64,000 nt of DNA from Coniella vitis (GCA_011317545.1 WUJK01000004.1:1054001-1118000); one strand, 5' to 3'; shown: positions 1 to 12,691, numbered from the stretch's first letter. The notes: a model not told the origin generated them from the letters alone. Translations and numbers: made by a program.

Positions 1-203
1 TCCCGATGCCACGGAGCTTCGCAATCCAGGCAGGACGCAACTTTGTCGCGGCCTCGACAGCAAAAGAGCGCCATTTATACCCAGGGACGGATATGATCGC
101 GGTTAGATAGTGGTGGCTGTGAGACGAAGGAGGAACTATCACTCATCGGAGCAAAGAGGGGAGGTCATTGCAAAAGAGGCTGACATGTGCCCTTTTTTCA
201 CAG

Positions 204-711
204 CGCCTGCATTCCCGCCCTCCTTGGCGCCGGCATCAACGCCTACTGGCTCTGGAACGAGCACTGGGAGCACTGGTCTCACATGCCCCCTCTGGAGGAG
301 CGCACCGAGTACCCATACCAGAACATCCGCGTAGGTTCTTGAATCCACCACAAACCAGGGTTTTGCGCGACGTTACGGAGCACTGATTTGGATGTGATAA
401 CAGACCAAGAACTTCCAATGGGGTGATGGTGACAAGGTACGTGACATGCCCATGCACAGAAACGTGTTCCCGCAAGATCTTGAGCAGTCAATGCTGACCA
501 TGTATAGACTCTTTTGTAGGTCCTGACCAAACATAACAGATCAGAGCTTAGCGATGAGCATCTCAGCACGCGAAACTCTGCATTCATGCCCATGCTCCTC
601 ACTGGATATGAAATCCCCCCAAGCCTTGCTCTTTGTATTGCTTACCCATACTAACATTTCCCCAGCTGGAACGACAAGGTCAACTACCACAACAAGGACA
701 AGACTGCTTAA
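204..711 (+). CDS. cox13: Cytochrome c oxidase subunit VIa, 3' portion (5' end not identified)
   Basis: Nuclear-encoded subunit VIa of mitochondrial complex IV, an inner-membrane protein that helps stabilise and regulate the oxidase. Readable exons are 204-330, 404-436, 508-515 and 666-711, joined by introns 331-403, 437-507 and 516-665. The translation contains the family signature NAYWLWNEHWEHWSHMPP, then EERTEYPYQNIR, TKNFQWGDGDK and FWNDKVNYHNKDKTA before the TAA at 709-711. A branch-like CTGAC and pyrimidine tract precede the acceptor at 203, so the first visible exon starts inside the protein. The presequence exon(s) lie further 5', probably outside the window, because nothing convincing could be read in 1-203. 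The 8-nt exon is required: only ACTCTTTT joined to C restores TLF-WND. Identification is firm; the N-terminus is missing. Confidence 0.9.
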
Positions 712-1090
712 ATCAGCGCAAGCTTGTATGTAGTAACGGACAATTTGTACTAGATTAGAAAGAAGCGGGACGGAATAGAAGCGGCGGACAAAAATGTCGA
801 CCATGAATCGAGCCATACGTGTTGGTTTAAGTCGCATCAATCATTTAAACACATTATTCAATACCTGGTCTCCTTTTTGTCTGACCTGCTTGATACCTTT
901 ATTGGTGCCAGCATATAGGGAATCATGGCCAAAAGCACTTAGTCTCAGTGTTGGCACACCGGGGCGAAAGATATGCTGAGAGCTACTTTCCCAGAAGCGG
1001 GACCTTTTGAAATCTTAGTGACCATGGTGACCCAATCTCCACGTCAGGCAAATGAAGCCGTCTCATGCTTCAAAAATCCTAGAGCAATTC
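712..1090. other. Convergent intergenic region cox13/apc5
   Basis: This is the shared 3' flank of two convergent genes. No coding signal or repeat was seen; it presumably holds both polyadenylation regions. Confidence 0.6.
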
Positions 1091-3558
1091 TCATATGGCC
1101 AAAGCATCCGTTCTCAACTCCAGGTACTTGGCCGCCAGGTCATCAGCGACCTTTGTCTCCCCCCTGACTTTCATGATCATTGCCATCTTAGCCGTCACCT
1201 CGAGCTTCTTTTGCACATCATCCATAGTGGCATAGTGATCAAACGCCCGCTTCAGTGGCTCCATAGCCTTTGCCAAATATTCCAGCCGTGCCCTCGCAGC
1301 GGCTGTGTGTCCCTCAGGTCTGCCCACCTTGCCCGCAATGCCCACATATGCATCGGCCAGCGTCAAATACAGATTCGCAACAAAGTAGCCGAGTTCGCAC
1401 TCCAGAGCGCGCGGTATGATGACCAGCAGGAGATCTTTGGCCGCTTCAAATTCCTCAAGCGAGTTGAGTATGTCCGCAAGGCTGCCGATGGACTGCCAGA
1501 GCAGGTTCATCAGTCGAGCCTTCCATGCCAGGTTGGCAGCCCGCATGACGACCGAGAATCCTCTCTGAGGACGACCAGCCTTCTGGTAAAGGTTTGCCTT
1601 CATCAGCAACAACCGCACACGCAGAGCAATATCTTGGTCTTCGTCTTGAGTCCCGGAAATGAGCTGCTCGACTTTTGAAAATGCGGCCTGTAAATCGCCG
1701 CGGCGGATCAAGAGTTCGTAATGGAGAGAGTCAACGACAAAGACCAAGTCAGACTCGAGATCGTCAGGCTTTGATTGCAGGATCTGGGACAGGATGTACT
1801 CGGCACTGTCCAGGTCGTTGCGGTGCAGGTCTCTGCGTAATTTGATGAGCCCTCGCAACTTCTGCCAGTATTTTGTTGCCTTCCACGTCCGTAGTGCATC
1901 ACCGCCAACCCCCTCGAGAAGCTCCATTCCCTCGTTGTACTTGCCCTTGGCGGCAAGCAGACTCGCCAGACGACAAGTGATCTTGAGTGAGTCATCCAGA
2001 ATAGCATTCGCTGCGTGGCAGCGGAGAAATATCTCACATAACATGGTTGAGAGGAAGGAAACTCCTGCCCGATCCCAGAAAGCAATGGTCATTGCAAATT
2101 GCGTGCCTACCATGTTTGTCAAGCCATGTTCGACGATGAGATGCGAGCTGCTAGCAACGTTCTCATAGGCAGTGGCAACACTATCGCCACTTACCAGGTC
2201 TCGTTTAGCTTCGCTTAACAAGGCGTGACTCCAGGTGGACCACATTCCCAACTCCTTTGCTTTGACCTTGAGGTATTCTAGGGTCTCTCGGCCGGTTGCA
2301 GATACGCTGCTTGATTCGACATCCTCTACGAGTTCAGGATGCTGTAGGCCAAAATTGTAGTAGAAATTGAGAGCAAAGTTCAGACAATTGGTGTCTCGTT
2401 TCTCACGAGCGGTTGTGATGGTCTCGAGGATGGTTGACATGGCATCTTTGTGGCAGCCAAAATCTGCTTGGAGGACGGCAAGATTGAGGAGAGCATAGTG
2501 GTAGTGTTCGCGGTCACTATTCTGCATGGTGTAGTCGAAATACCGGTGGAGGTAATCGAAAGATGTTGGGTAGTCGCCTGATCGCCATGCCTCCAAGAAT
2601 CTGGCTGATTGTTAGCACTTTTTGTCATCGGTGAAGGACGTAGCTGCTCGCCTTAGGTAGTGAGAAAGCTTTGGGTTTGCACGGCTGGCCTCCAAGAGAT
2701 CCGAGAACTGTTTATGTAGTTGTTCCGGCACACGAACGCCATATTCTGACAATCAAGCAAAGTCAGTTGAATCCCCAAGGAAGCAGAACTAGGAAGGAAC
2801 GTTGCTGGGACTGGCTTACTCTGCATTTGAGCAACTTGATATTCAATCAAGCCGTCCAAGCTGCTGGCACTGACTGGTGTGCTAGATGGGTTCAAGTCGC
2901 CGTAGACAATATCTGCGATCAAGGTAGTCCTGATACCCCACTCTGCCTCGCTATCCTCTAATACTTTGTCAAAGCAGGATGTATCTGATAAGGGATTACG
3001 GCGAGCCCAGGCACCAGCTGTAGGCTGTCGGTAGATGACAAAGTCCTTCCATAGGTTGGCAGCGTCTGCGAACGGAAGCCTGCTGTGTTCCACGTAAGCC
3101 CTGCGCGCAAACAGACCACAAGGCGAGTTTATTGTCAAGAATATTCTCCCGGAAGTGTCACCCTGTTCAGCTTCCGCCATGTGACGGATGTCCTCCCTGG
3201 TCGCAAGCAGGGAGGGGAGCTGGTCGAAGAAGTGGTGCAATGCATCGAGCGAGTCGATGGCCCACAGCTTGGCGAGAAAGAGGTCCCATAGCCGGCGCCC
3301 TGGCAGCCCAATAGCAGCGGGATAAGGCTGAAGTAGCGTTTCAAAGACCTTGACGGACTTGATCAGATCGATAGCCTCATGTGCTTTCTGGAACCGCCGC
3401 TGTGGGTCAGGAGAATCCTTGGTCGCGTCCGTGCCCGTATGCCGTGCAATGAAGCCGAGAACAGGAAGGATGCCTTCCGCGGGCACGGCAGCTTCACAGT
3501 AGATGGCCAGTAGAGCCAAGAGGCTGACCTCTTTGGGAGTTAGGAAGCGTGAAGACAT
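1091..3558 (-). CDS. apc5: Anaphase-promoting complex subunit 5
   Basis: Apc5 is a TPR-type scaffold subunit of the APC/C ubiquitin ligase, which degrades securin and cyclins at anaphase in the nucleus. Exons on the minus strand are 3558-2820, 2745-2652 and 2600-1091, giving 780 residues. The start is the ATG at 3558 (MSSRFLTPKEVSLLAL); the frame is open a little upstream but only from a TTG. The N-terminal helical segment matches Apc5 proteins. The Apc5-type TPR segment lies near residues 279-350 (SGDYPTSFDYLHRYFDYTMQ, then HYALLNLAVLQADFGCHKDA), followed by an alpha-helical TPR-like C-terminal half. Intron 1 (2746-2819) is GT-AG. Intron 2 (2601-2651, 51 nt) begins with GC (GCGAGC) and ends CCAG, and it alone joins HYLR to FLEAW in frame. 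The gene is divergent from the PA-RING gene across a 2.1-kb promoter region. Confidence 0.88.
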
Positions 3559-5652
3559 GGTGTATGGCAAGTGGACTGCGGGCTCTTCGGACAGCTGTCC
3601 TGGAATATAGAAGGGTCAAGATGCGTGCAGAAATTGGACCCAAAGACTGGTCCATGCTGGAATTGTCAGCAACCCTGGAAAAAGGCGACCAGTACCTAGA
3701 GAGATTGTGCGGAACAGCAGGAGCGATGGTAGACCAGCGTATTGTGTTGTTGTTTTCGTGTTTGAAAGAGGAAAGGGCGATGCGGGCTTACGCGCCGCTC
3801 GGCCCGTATTTGGACGTTGAAACGACAGGGCCCGGGCCGAGAATGTGGGTTTTCGGCACGGATGCACTTCCGGGCAAGACTTGTAAAAACCCGGGCATGG
3901 GTGATTTTCCAGGAGCCCACAGTCATGGGAACGAGCAGATTGAATAGTATGGATGCCAAGCAACCAATGAATAATGTTAGGACCTGCAGAGAGTCCACCA
4001 TACAGGAGCTGGCCTTGCTGCATTATCAGGGGCTCTTTCAATGATCAGTAGCGTCTCGCTAATGGAGAGGGCAGCTAATCTAGGGCTGGGATCAATCACT
4101 GGGACATGCGGTCGTGCAGCTACACAACCGCAAAACAGAAGATATGTGGCTGGCAGATTGAGATCTTCGCACAGACTTTGGCTTAGAGCAAGGTCGTTGA
4201 AAAGACCATGCTAGGCGCACCAAAGCCCAGTTTGCCCTACCAAACAGCGGCGAGTACAAGCCATCGCTTGTCCCCATCAGAACCTCCGCCTTGCACTGCG
4301 GCCTGCTAGTTTAATCTTGCCTCTCTGTTGTATAAGACCGCGAACTGCAGATACACCTTAAGTTTGACTTTTCCCGGTACTTCAGTGGCTTCCGCCCGCT
4401 GCTGATGTGGGGTTAAACATCGAACAAGAGGCCAGCGAATGTAGAGAAGACGTCATTGTCTACCGACATCATACCGTATTGGGTTTATCGCCTAATGTTT
4501 GCTATGACACGACTTACTCGTAGCTATGCTACATAGTACAGCGTTTTCGTGTCTGCTCAGGTGGCCAGGGCTTGGGAGACGGGCCCGGGCAGGACAGGGA
4601 GTCAGTCCTTGGAGAACAAAGATCTCTTTGAGAGGCTGCCCAGCAAGTTCCCACAAAGTAGGCGACGTCTGGACCCTGGCCCTGCGGGATGCTGATCAGG
4701 TGGTACTCTGACAATCTGGGTTACTTGCAGGCTGTAGAGAGGCCAAGACAGGATCGTTCCCCTGACCACTGCAACAAACCGCTGCAGGAGACAGCCCACG
4801 TATATGGGAGGTTGCAGCGTGCTGGGTTCAGGTGGCCACGCCAGCCACATGCTGCAGTCATCCAGGCGCATCTGCGGTGGCATGCGCGCCTTGTGGTGGT
4901 GCCATGCAGTGGCTGGCAGCAAGTACTATAGGTACCTCTGCCTAGCAGCTTGGAATACCTACTGTATAGGCCCTGCTGGGCATGATCTGGCCTGGGCTGT
5001 ACTTACAAAAGGTATGACCATAATGGGCTGGGGGCGGGCTGGGGGTAACGACTCATTACTCAATCACTGCGCCGCGGCCCTACGCCCAACTCCAACCCCC
5101 CGCGCGCTTGCCCGCTGTAAATACTTGCAAGCCATAGAATCATTGACTGCTGAGAGCTTCTGGCCCGCACTCACTCGACCCTCTTCCCGCATTTGCCGTC
5201 TTGACCTGCACAGCTTGCCTGCTCTTTCGGCCCCTTGTCTCACTGCGCCAGCGATCCTCCTCCTCGGCCATCTTCTTGTCTTGTTCTTTTCTCCAACTTC
5301 TTCATCATCACCATCACCGCCCTCTGTGCATTGTGTATTTCCAGGGCCCGCTTTTCAGTGCGGCTGCGTGGTCGCACTGCTACTGCTGCTGTCACTCACC
5401 GTTGCTCGCACCGCTATCCTTCTTCGACGTTTTACGAATGGTTTACACGTGCTTTGCCAGCCCCCGTGCGAGATCCAGACGGCCTCGGCTCCGTTGCACC
5501 TGTTTGCCTAGTTGAGCACAGCATATTGCGCAATCAAACAAACCTGCGGCTCTCTTGTCTCTTGCTACAGCCCGTCAGAGCTGGGTCGTTCTCACTCTCT
5601 CTCCCAGCAACCACGGGCATCGCCGTCTTCTGCCGCAGAAGACCTTCTCGAG
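3559..5652. other. Divergent promoter region apc5 / PA-RING gene
   Basis: This 2.1-kb stretch has no gene I can support. The 3' part (about 5160-5650) is strongly C/T-rich with repeated CTC/TTC tracts, typical of filamentous-fungal core promoters and 5' leaders. A long open frame across 4804-5511 lacks family similarity and overlaps that leader. One copy of the 9-mer TACATAGTA lies at 4530-4538. Confidence 0.6.
4530..4538 (-). promoter_or_regulatory. Recurrent 9-mer TACTATGTA (copy 1)
   Basis: The plus strand reads TACATAGTA. The copy lies in the apc5/PA-RING divergent upstream region. It is one of nine exact copies in the window; its function is unknown. Confidence 0.4.
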
Positions 5653-8300
5653 ATGCGACCGCCCAGAATAGCGATCCTCGTCCTCTTCTCCGCCGCTTCC
5701 CTCTTCCTCTTTTGCCGCTCCATTGTCTCTTTGCGCTCCACACAGCAGGCTGCACCCCTGGGCCACCACAGAGCCAGATCGGGCCCCTTTAGGTCTCTTT
5801 TGTCTTTTACTGCTCCATTCACTCTCTTTCCGCCAAATGCGGCTATTTCCCTAACCGACGACAACTCCACTTTCTTCCCTGCGCGCCCTGCCGCTTTTGG
5901 TCCGCCCTTACCAGCAAAAGGCTTGAGCGGGCAGCTGTGGATCGGCAGCGGCTTCGCTGATGAGGCGCTGTCAGATGTGGATGGAGAGGGCGAGCTGGGT
6001 TGCAGCGACCTGCCAGGTTGGGGAGATGGCGCGACTGTATTCGGAATCAAAGGCACCAACATCGGTCTGAGCGTCAAAAACAACGCCGCACCGGCTGCAG
6101 ACACGGTCAAGCATCCCAAGCGATCAAAACTGCCCCAGGGCCCGCCCATCGACGTTGCCGAGGGTGTGACCTCCAAAGTGCCGCAGAGGACAAAGCCTCT
6201 CAAGAACGATGGCACCGACGATTACCTCCACAGAGCCTTTTCCGGCAAAGCGTCTGCGTATGAGATGGCCACGGTCACGTCCACCCATGCCGATATACAA
6301 TCTATTCAAGAGACCGCTGAAATAACGGGCAAAGTGGTGCTATTGAGCCGCGGAGGATGCGGCTTCCTGGAAAAAGTCAAATGGGCTCAAAGGCGCGGTG
6401 CCATCGGCGTCATTGTTGGCGACAATCAAAGAGGAGGGCCTCTAATCCAGATGTTTGCTCGAGGGGATACTTCAAACGTTACCATTCCTGCCATCTTCAC
6501 CTCGCGCACGACCGCCCATCTCCTGTCCTCTCTTATGCAACCAGGCAGCTTCTCTGAAACGCTTGTTGATGAGAATGGCAGCCCGGCATTCAAGGTGCAG
6601 CAATCAGACAAGGTTCGCAAGAACAAGAAGACAGAGGTTCAGAAGCCCACAGGCAAAGATGATTCAAAACTGAATCCAAAGTCAGCCGCGGCGCAACCCA
6701 AAGTTGCCCGAAAGGAGTCATTGGCCGAATCCACGCAGGCAAGCTCGAAGCAGCCAGGATGGTTTGCGCGTTTGTTCGGTTTGGGCGGTAGCTCAGCGGC
6801 TGCAGCAGACCGTAGCAGGCCTCCAAGCAGCGGCCAGCACGACTGGGTGCTTGTTGATGATTGGAGTGATGAAAGAGACAAGGTGATTCGTAGCAGTCTT
6901 GAAAAGGCTTCCAAGAGCCCCAAGAGTGCGACGACTACGAGCCAGAAAACTTCAGGAGATGGCTTTCAAATTGGTGTTCAGGACTGGCGCGACCCAGATC
7001 TGGTTGAGACTTCTGGCATCAGTACAGAGAAGAGCTCCCGGAGCGACAGGGACGCCGGTACAACGGCCCAGTCTCTGCAAGGGAAATCGAAAGGAGCCGT
7101 GGGCGATCCAGTCAAGGCGTCCGTCAAGAAGAGCGACGGCTCCAAGGACATGAACGGTCCCAAAGGAGGCAGTATCACACCCGGCAGCGGTCAGTATGTG
7201 TCTCAATCCACCAAGGGCAAGTCAGCATTGGCCGCGGACCACCTGAAGAGCGGCGCCGGTGGTTTGATGTCCAAGATTTTCGGGGACGACGATGATGACG
7301 GTTTTTCTCCAATAAACGCCCCTCCAAAAGCAATCCATACGCCCCTGACCAAGCAGTCTGATCGTACTGAGCCCATCCACGAGGGTCTTTGGGTCACCAT
7401 AACGCCAACCGGTAGCACTGCGCCATTCTTCGACACGCTGCTTGTCCTTGTGATTAGCCCACTAATCACGCTGACTGTGGTGTATGCTCTGCTTATCCTG
7501 CGGGCTAAGATCCGGCGGCGAAGATGGAGGGCACCCAAATCAGTTGTTGAGCGTCTGCCAGTGCGCACCTATCATACAGTTGCTACGACGCCAAGTCACA
7601 GCTCCAGAGTGCCTTCGCCGACGTCTTCATCGCCAACAACGCCCTTGCTCCAGAGCCCAGGCCGTCCAAGGCCGCGCTCGCGGACCACTACTGGTGTTCC
7701 GGATGCTGACGATTTGCTGCGGGTTGATACGGCTCTCCAGTCCACCAAATCTCCCGCTAAAGGTGAAGAGAAGCCTAGCGAATGGAAGAAGTACATGGGC
7801 CGCCAGGTGGAGTGTGTTGTTTGCTTAGAGGAATATGTGGACGGGGTTAGTCGTGTCATGAGTCTGCCATGCGGCCACGAGTTCCACGTTGACTGCATGT
7901 AAGTTTTCGGCCGCGAAAAATCACCTAGGTTGCGCAAATGAAAAGCTAACAATGCCGCAGCACACCTTGGTTGACGACGAGAAGGCGCACATGCCCAATT
8001 TGCAAGGGCGATGTGGTTCGATCTTTAGCTAGAGGCTCGCCATCAAGTCCACGATACGATGCTTACCACGACGATGACAGCGACGATGAGATGGAGCCAG
8101 AAGCCTCTGGATCTGGCCGGGGGTCATACAACCAGGACGCTGATGTGGAACAAGGCTCAGTGTCGCCAGCGGCTCGTCCATCTGGCAGTAGCTCCACGCG
8201 GTCTGAAGGGTGGTTCAGCATGCTATCCAACAATTTTGGCGGCAACATCTCGGCGTCATCATCGCGCAGTCGTGTTTCAGAGGAAGATCGTAACCGATAG
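5653..8300 (+). CDS. PA-TM-RING membrane E3 ubiquitin ligase
   Basis: Likely an endomembrane (vacuole, endosome or Golgi) RING-H2 ubiquitin ligase of the PA-TM-RING type. Exons are 5653-7898 and 7961-8300 (intron 7899-7960, 62 nt), giving 861 residues. The ATG at 5653 was chosen because it opens directly into a hydrophobic signal sequence (IAILVLFSAASLFLFC); the frame is open further upstream but without an ATG in a sensible place. A protease-associated domain spans about residues 195-293 (GKVVLLSRGGCGFLEKV, GAIGVIVGD, IPAIFTSR). A Ser/Lys-rich luminal linker follows, then a membrane segment near 592-617, a basic stop-transfer (RRRRWR), and a C3H2C3 RING near 720-762 (CVVCLEEYVDG, LPCGHEFHVDC, TCPICKGD). 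The intron splits the RING between DCI and TPWL. The tail is Ser/acidic. The family architecture is clear; the substrate is unknown. Confidence 0.85.
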
Positions 8301-9663
8301 GTCTCATCTGTCAGCCAAACCTCGTCTTTGCTAATGCCTAGGATATCTCTGCGAGTCCGGTCCTCCTCCACCTGGTTTTTGTTTTCATCGTCATGATGGC
8401 GCTCCTTCTCATACCCCTTCTTTGAGTGTTCTGTTCTATTCTCTGTTGTTTTTTCCTAGCAGTATTGCACGCCTACTCCGTTTCGGAAGCATTCGCACTG
8501 CTCCCGCATACAAGGTGCATCAAAGTATACCCACCACATTCGCTCTAGACTTGTAGCCCGGTCATTTTCTAGTTCCCATCACCATCATATTCGTTTTATT
8601 TTTTTTGTCTTATTGTGTCTCACCACCTTGGGTACGTTTGCGCTCTTCTTTGTGTGATTTTTCATGTAAGGCGTAGGAGGGAATGGGGTTTCCGGTGAGG
8701 GAAATGGAAGGGGAACTGGGGAATACTAGGTTGACTGATTGACGGTTTGTGGAGAGCAAGTGGCAACGACATGGGATGAAGGAGAAGAGTAATATAGTCG
8801 GCGCACGTCTGTCTATCTTATGCATGAGCCAGCTCAAAGCTAAATGGCAGCCAAGCGAACGAGAAGTAGATGCGCGCGTGGGAACAGCATACAGGGAGAG
8901 AGAGAGGCGAGAAGTCGAAAGTGTCTCGACAGCAATTGAGATCATGCCAAATCCCCTCGAAGCATGTCATTACGCACTACCTTATAGTCGCCTTGCGCAC
9001 CTATGAACTATAAATATTCCTGGTCGTTGTCTTCTTGTCCTATACCTGGAGCTTCCGAGAGGAAAACAGCACACGCGGCTCGGGTTACTCTTCGGTCTGT
9101 CAGAATGTAGTCTGTGGAGAGAGTTTAAGGTTGGGAACGATCTTGGGGAAACTTTAAATATATCATTGTGCCATCTGAGAATACACAGGTATGTATTACT
9201 TGGCTCCTCTGGACGCATGCCTACCACCAGCCCTAAGATTACCAAAACACACAAGTTCGCCGCCCGCATAGAGACCAAGACGCTACTTGACCATCCGAAG
9301 GAGATAGACATTTGCCTTCGCGCCCTGGTATCGTATAGGTATGGTGCACATCACGTTCTTGAGATGCATGCTTGATCAACTGCCGCCCTGCTCTAAATCA
9401 ACTGAACGTGATGGATCGAGGAACTGGGTAGTAATAGAAGTCGCGCAGCATGTTACAAGTCAGAGACTCGTCTTCCATTCAATCACTAACTGTGTTTGGA
9501 AAGCTCTGAGCGCAGACCCTCGGCGATATTCACACGAACAGCACTCCCACATCAGTGAAGCCCGTCCCTTGCCCCTGTTTTTTTTTTTTTTTTAAACCAG
9601 TTTTCATCCACCGAATGACCACAAACCAGATAGCGACGACCCGATACTGCTGGGCACATGTCC
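8301..9663. other. Convergent intergenic region
   Basis: These 1.36 kb separate the RING gene and the Tbf1-like gene, both of which end here. No protein-coding family match or RNA gene was seen. A T-run lies near 9578-9594. Confidence 0.55.
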
Positions 9664-12368
9664 CTAACCATGCACAGCTTCAGAGTTCAGACCGGTCTCG
9701 ACTATGCTTGGGTCAACCGGGGGAGCAATACTGTCAACAACAGACTGAGCCTCCCCAAGTGATTCAGATGGAGGTGCACCGGGACTGTCCATGTCGGCGG
9801 ACATCATTGGAGCATCAGGCACCCTGTCCATGGGCGCCTCGGCCACCATCTGTGCCTGTAGAGGTGCAAGCTCATGGGCGTCGGAGCCTTCTGGTAGGCC
9901 CTCTGGCATGATCTGCTGTTCTGGCTGCATGATGTGGGACTCTCCATTGCCATTTGCATGGGCAATCGCGTGGGCGTCGGTATTCGCATTGCCATTGGCG
10001 TCTTGGATCGGACCAGGGGTGCCTAGATCGTAAAGAGTGTTCAGGGGCTGTCCATTCTCGTCCACATCGTCTTCTTTTCTGTCTGGATTCCTTCCGGCTG
10101 CTATCACCATGTCCTTTTCTTTGCGCCCGAGGACAACGAGGTCAAACGCGGGAGGGAGTACGCCATCAGTTCTGTAATAGTCTTAGCATTCTGTTCGTCT
10201 CAAATGAGCTCATCTAGACTTACTTGAGGATATCTACCTTGACAAGGCGGGCTTTGTCACGTAGACCTTGCTGATCTCTCTCTGGCACGTTGAAAGGTAT
10301 ATGTTTTTCCCTGATTGCTTTTTCGATGGTGCTCCACTTTGCCTTGTAGACATCGACTGCTCTCACGAGCTGTTGAGTATCATGCGCAGTCCATGGCTTT
10401 CTCTGCTTGGGTTGCGCGGGCCGACGGTTCGCCTTTGATATCAACTGGGATTGTCGCGACAATGCAACAGGATCGAATCCGGCAGGCCCTGGCGGCAAAG
10501 GACCCAAGGGACCAGGAGGGGCCGAGGCAGGTGGAGGCATAGCACTCGAATCATTTGCTCGAAATCTTTTGGCGGCATCATCACCGCCTGCTGTGCCCTT
10601 GCGACCTCGCTTCCTGCCATCGCCTCGTTTCGTAGCCTCGGCGGCTGCAGTAGCAAACAGCGACCCGTCACTGCCGCCCATGAAGAAGGGGTTCTGGTTG
10701 GCAAGTGCATGCGATCTTGCCATGACCTCGGCATCGGTTCCGGCAATGCTTCCAGCATCTTCGGAGCCGATAAAGCCGAGAGATTTGGATTGCAAATCGT
10801 TCTCAGCCTCCAATGCGGAGGCAGCAGCGTTTGCAGCAAGATGCTGACGTAAACGCTCAACACCGGTCAGATTGAATCTGGGAAGACTGTTAGCTATCGG
10901 TACAATGCAGTAGAAGCGCAAGGGTCAGTATTGACGACGCTTACCCTGCCTGCTGTGAAGCTCTTGCTTCAGCTTGTAATTGGGCATCTGCAGCAAAAGG
11001 ACTGTCTCCAGGGTAGCTGAACGCGTTGGGGCGAGATGGGCCAGGGGCTCTAATCTCATACAACCGTATCCAATCCTTCAAGTCCTTGAGAAATAGTTCA
11101 AACGGATGCTCTTGTTCCATTTTGCTGATGAAGGTGGCCACATCCATTTCCGCCAACATCGAACGGAAACCGTGAATGGAATCACGGTATTTTGGAAGTT
11201 CTGGGTCGTCAACGTCAAAGGCAGCAAAGGGCTTGAGGTCAGCCGTGTCCACATAAGCGACGATGTCGTCATATGTCATGGCGTCAACATCAATATTCAG
11301 GAATACATTGGCGTACAGGCGCAAAGGATGGACCAGCTGGACCCCACGCAGCGTTTCGACAAATCGCTTTGTCCTGATGGCAAAAGCCTGGTGCATAGTG
11401 GAAGAGTCAACGATCCAGCCACGTTTCTGCTCCAAGCCCTTTGCGCCTCCTGGTGTAAAGGTTGCTGGGAAATGCTCATCGATACGTTGTAGGAGAGGTA
11501 GGCGGTTCAGAACGTTGGATGGATCGCCATCGAGATCTTCAACATCGCTCAACAAGCTGGCCAGGTTGGCCGATGCAACAGATTTGATCATGCGTTCCCA
11601 TAGAAGAGGGACATTGGATGCATTTGACTTTTCTGCGACAGAATCAATGTCAATAAAGACGTCGGTTTCCATGGTGTAAATCTTATAGAAGGTGTGGAAG
11701 ATTTCTTTGTGGGTGCGAAACTCGTGGGCCCACGACTCGTCGCGTTCCTCGGGTGCAATTAGTAGGTGACCAATGAGATCCTTGGCGACCGCATACAACC
11801 TGTCAACAAATTTGACCATGAGGTTCGCTGTGGCATCGCGAGTCCTGGGCGTCAATTCCGAGGCTTCGCGCCAAGACTCGCCATAGACAATGCTAGCTGC
11901 GTCAATACGCTGGGGTGTGAACGGCTCTGACGTTGATGGTTAGTACGCAACAGACGTGTCCAACGCATCAAGGCATGATCTGCCATTGTCTCATCAGAAG
12001 GAGTTCTTACGATCGTCATTGCCGTCCAGAGCATAGACTACACTTGTCGAGGGGGTATTACGCGCAGAATAGCTGGCGATGCTGCTGCCGCCGCGGTTGC
12101 CTCGCGTTGTGCCTCTGCGCGCGTGGCTTTCGGCAAGTCCCCTTGACCGTCCACGCGCACGGCCGCGAGTCGACGAGGGTGGAGGCATCGCTGTATCTGG
12201 TGAAGGCTCCTTGAGAGCTTGTGTAGCAGCCTCGGCAGCGGCCTCGGCAGCCTCGCGCTCGGCCTGCTGAGCAGCCTCTTGCTTCTCGGCGATGCGCGAG
12301 CTGGTCCTGCCACCGCTAGAGCCCGTGGCGGCGACGATGGTGCGTCCCCCCGTCCCCTTGGGAGCCAT
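9664..12368 (-). CDS. tbf1: Tbf1/TRF-like telobox Myb protein
   Basis: Likely nuclear DNA-binding protein recognising TTAGGG-type repeats at telomeres or promoters. Minus-strand exons are 12368-12011, 11926-10945, 10877-10224 and 10171-9664, giving 833 residues; introns are 84, 67 and 52 nt, all GT-AG. The start is the ATG at 12368 (MAPKGTGG); the open frame just upstream starts only at TTG. The N-terminus is Ala/Glu-rich and RG-rich. Exon 2 encodes a long helical region consistent with a TRF-homology dimerisation domain (residues roughly 130-430). A single C-terminal Myb domain lies near 605-664: KPWTAHDTQQLVRAVDVY, KWSTIEKAI, then the telobox-like helix LRDKARLVKVDILK, which resembles the KDKARN.K motif of Tbf1. 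The tail is Asn/Ala/His-rich. Taz1-type is the alternative name; the TRF-homology assignment is inferred. Confidence 0.78.
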
Positions 12369-12682
12369 GACGCCGATCAAAAAAAGAATCGAGCTCCTAA
12401 TGGAGGGAGTGAAGAGTGAATATCAAATGTGATGAATGTGCAGGAATCGCGATGAACAAGAGGGTTAGACCCTATCCCTTGCGATGAGAACTGAGCGCCA
12501 GGGTTGCGTTGCATTGTCGAGCAGAGCGCCACCAGAACGCTCAGCTCAGCAGAGGAAAGGAGTTTTGTGCTGGCAGGGGTAGCTCGGTTACATAAGCAGC
12601 CTGAACTTTTAAGAGCTTGAACCCCCGGCCTGCCAATCTGCCTGGCTGGCCTAGCAATCCCTAGCAGCCTAGGTAGCCATAA

Positions 12683-12691
12683 TACTATGTA
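12683..12691 (+). promoter_or_regulatory. Recurrent 9-mer TACTATGTA (copy 2)
   Basis: Exact copy in the tbf1-like/gdt1-like divergent region, flanked as AATACTATGTAAG. Confidence 0.4.

Noticed and set aside
4804..5511. 235-residue plus-strand open frame before the RING gene
   Set aside because: Composition follows the C/T-rich promoter and leader; no family features; overlaps the region expected to be the 5' leader.
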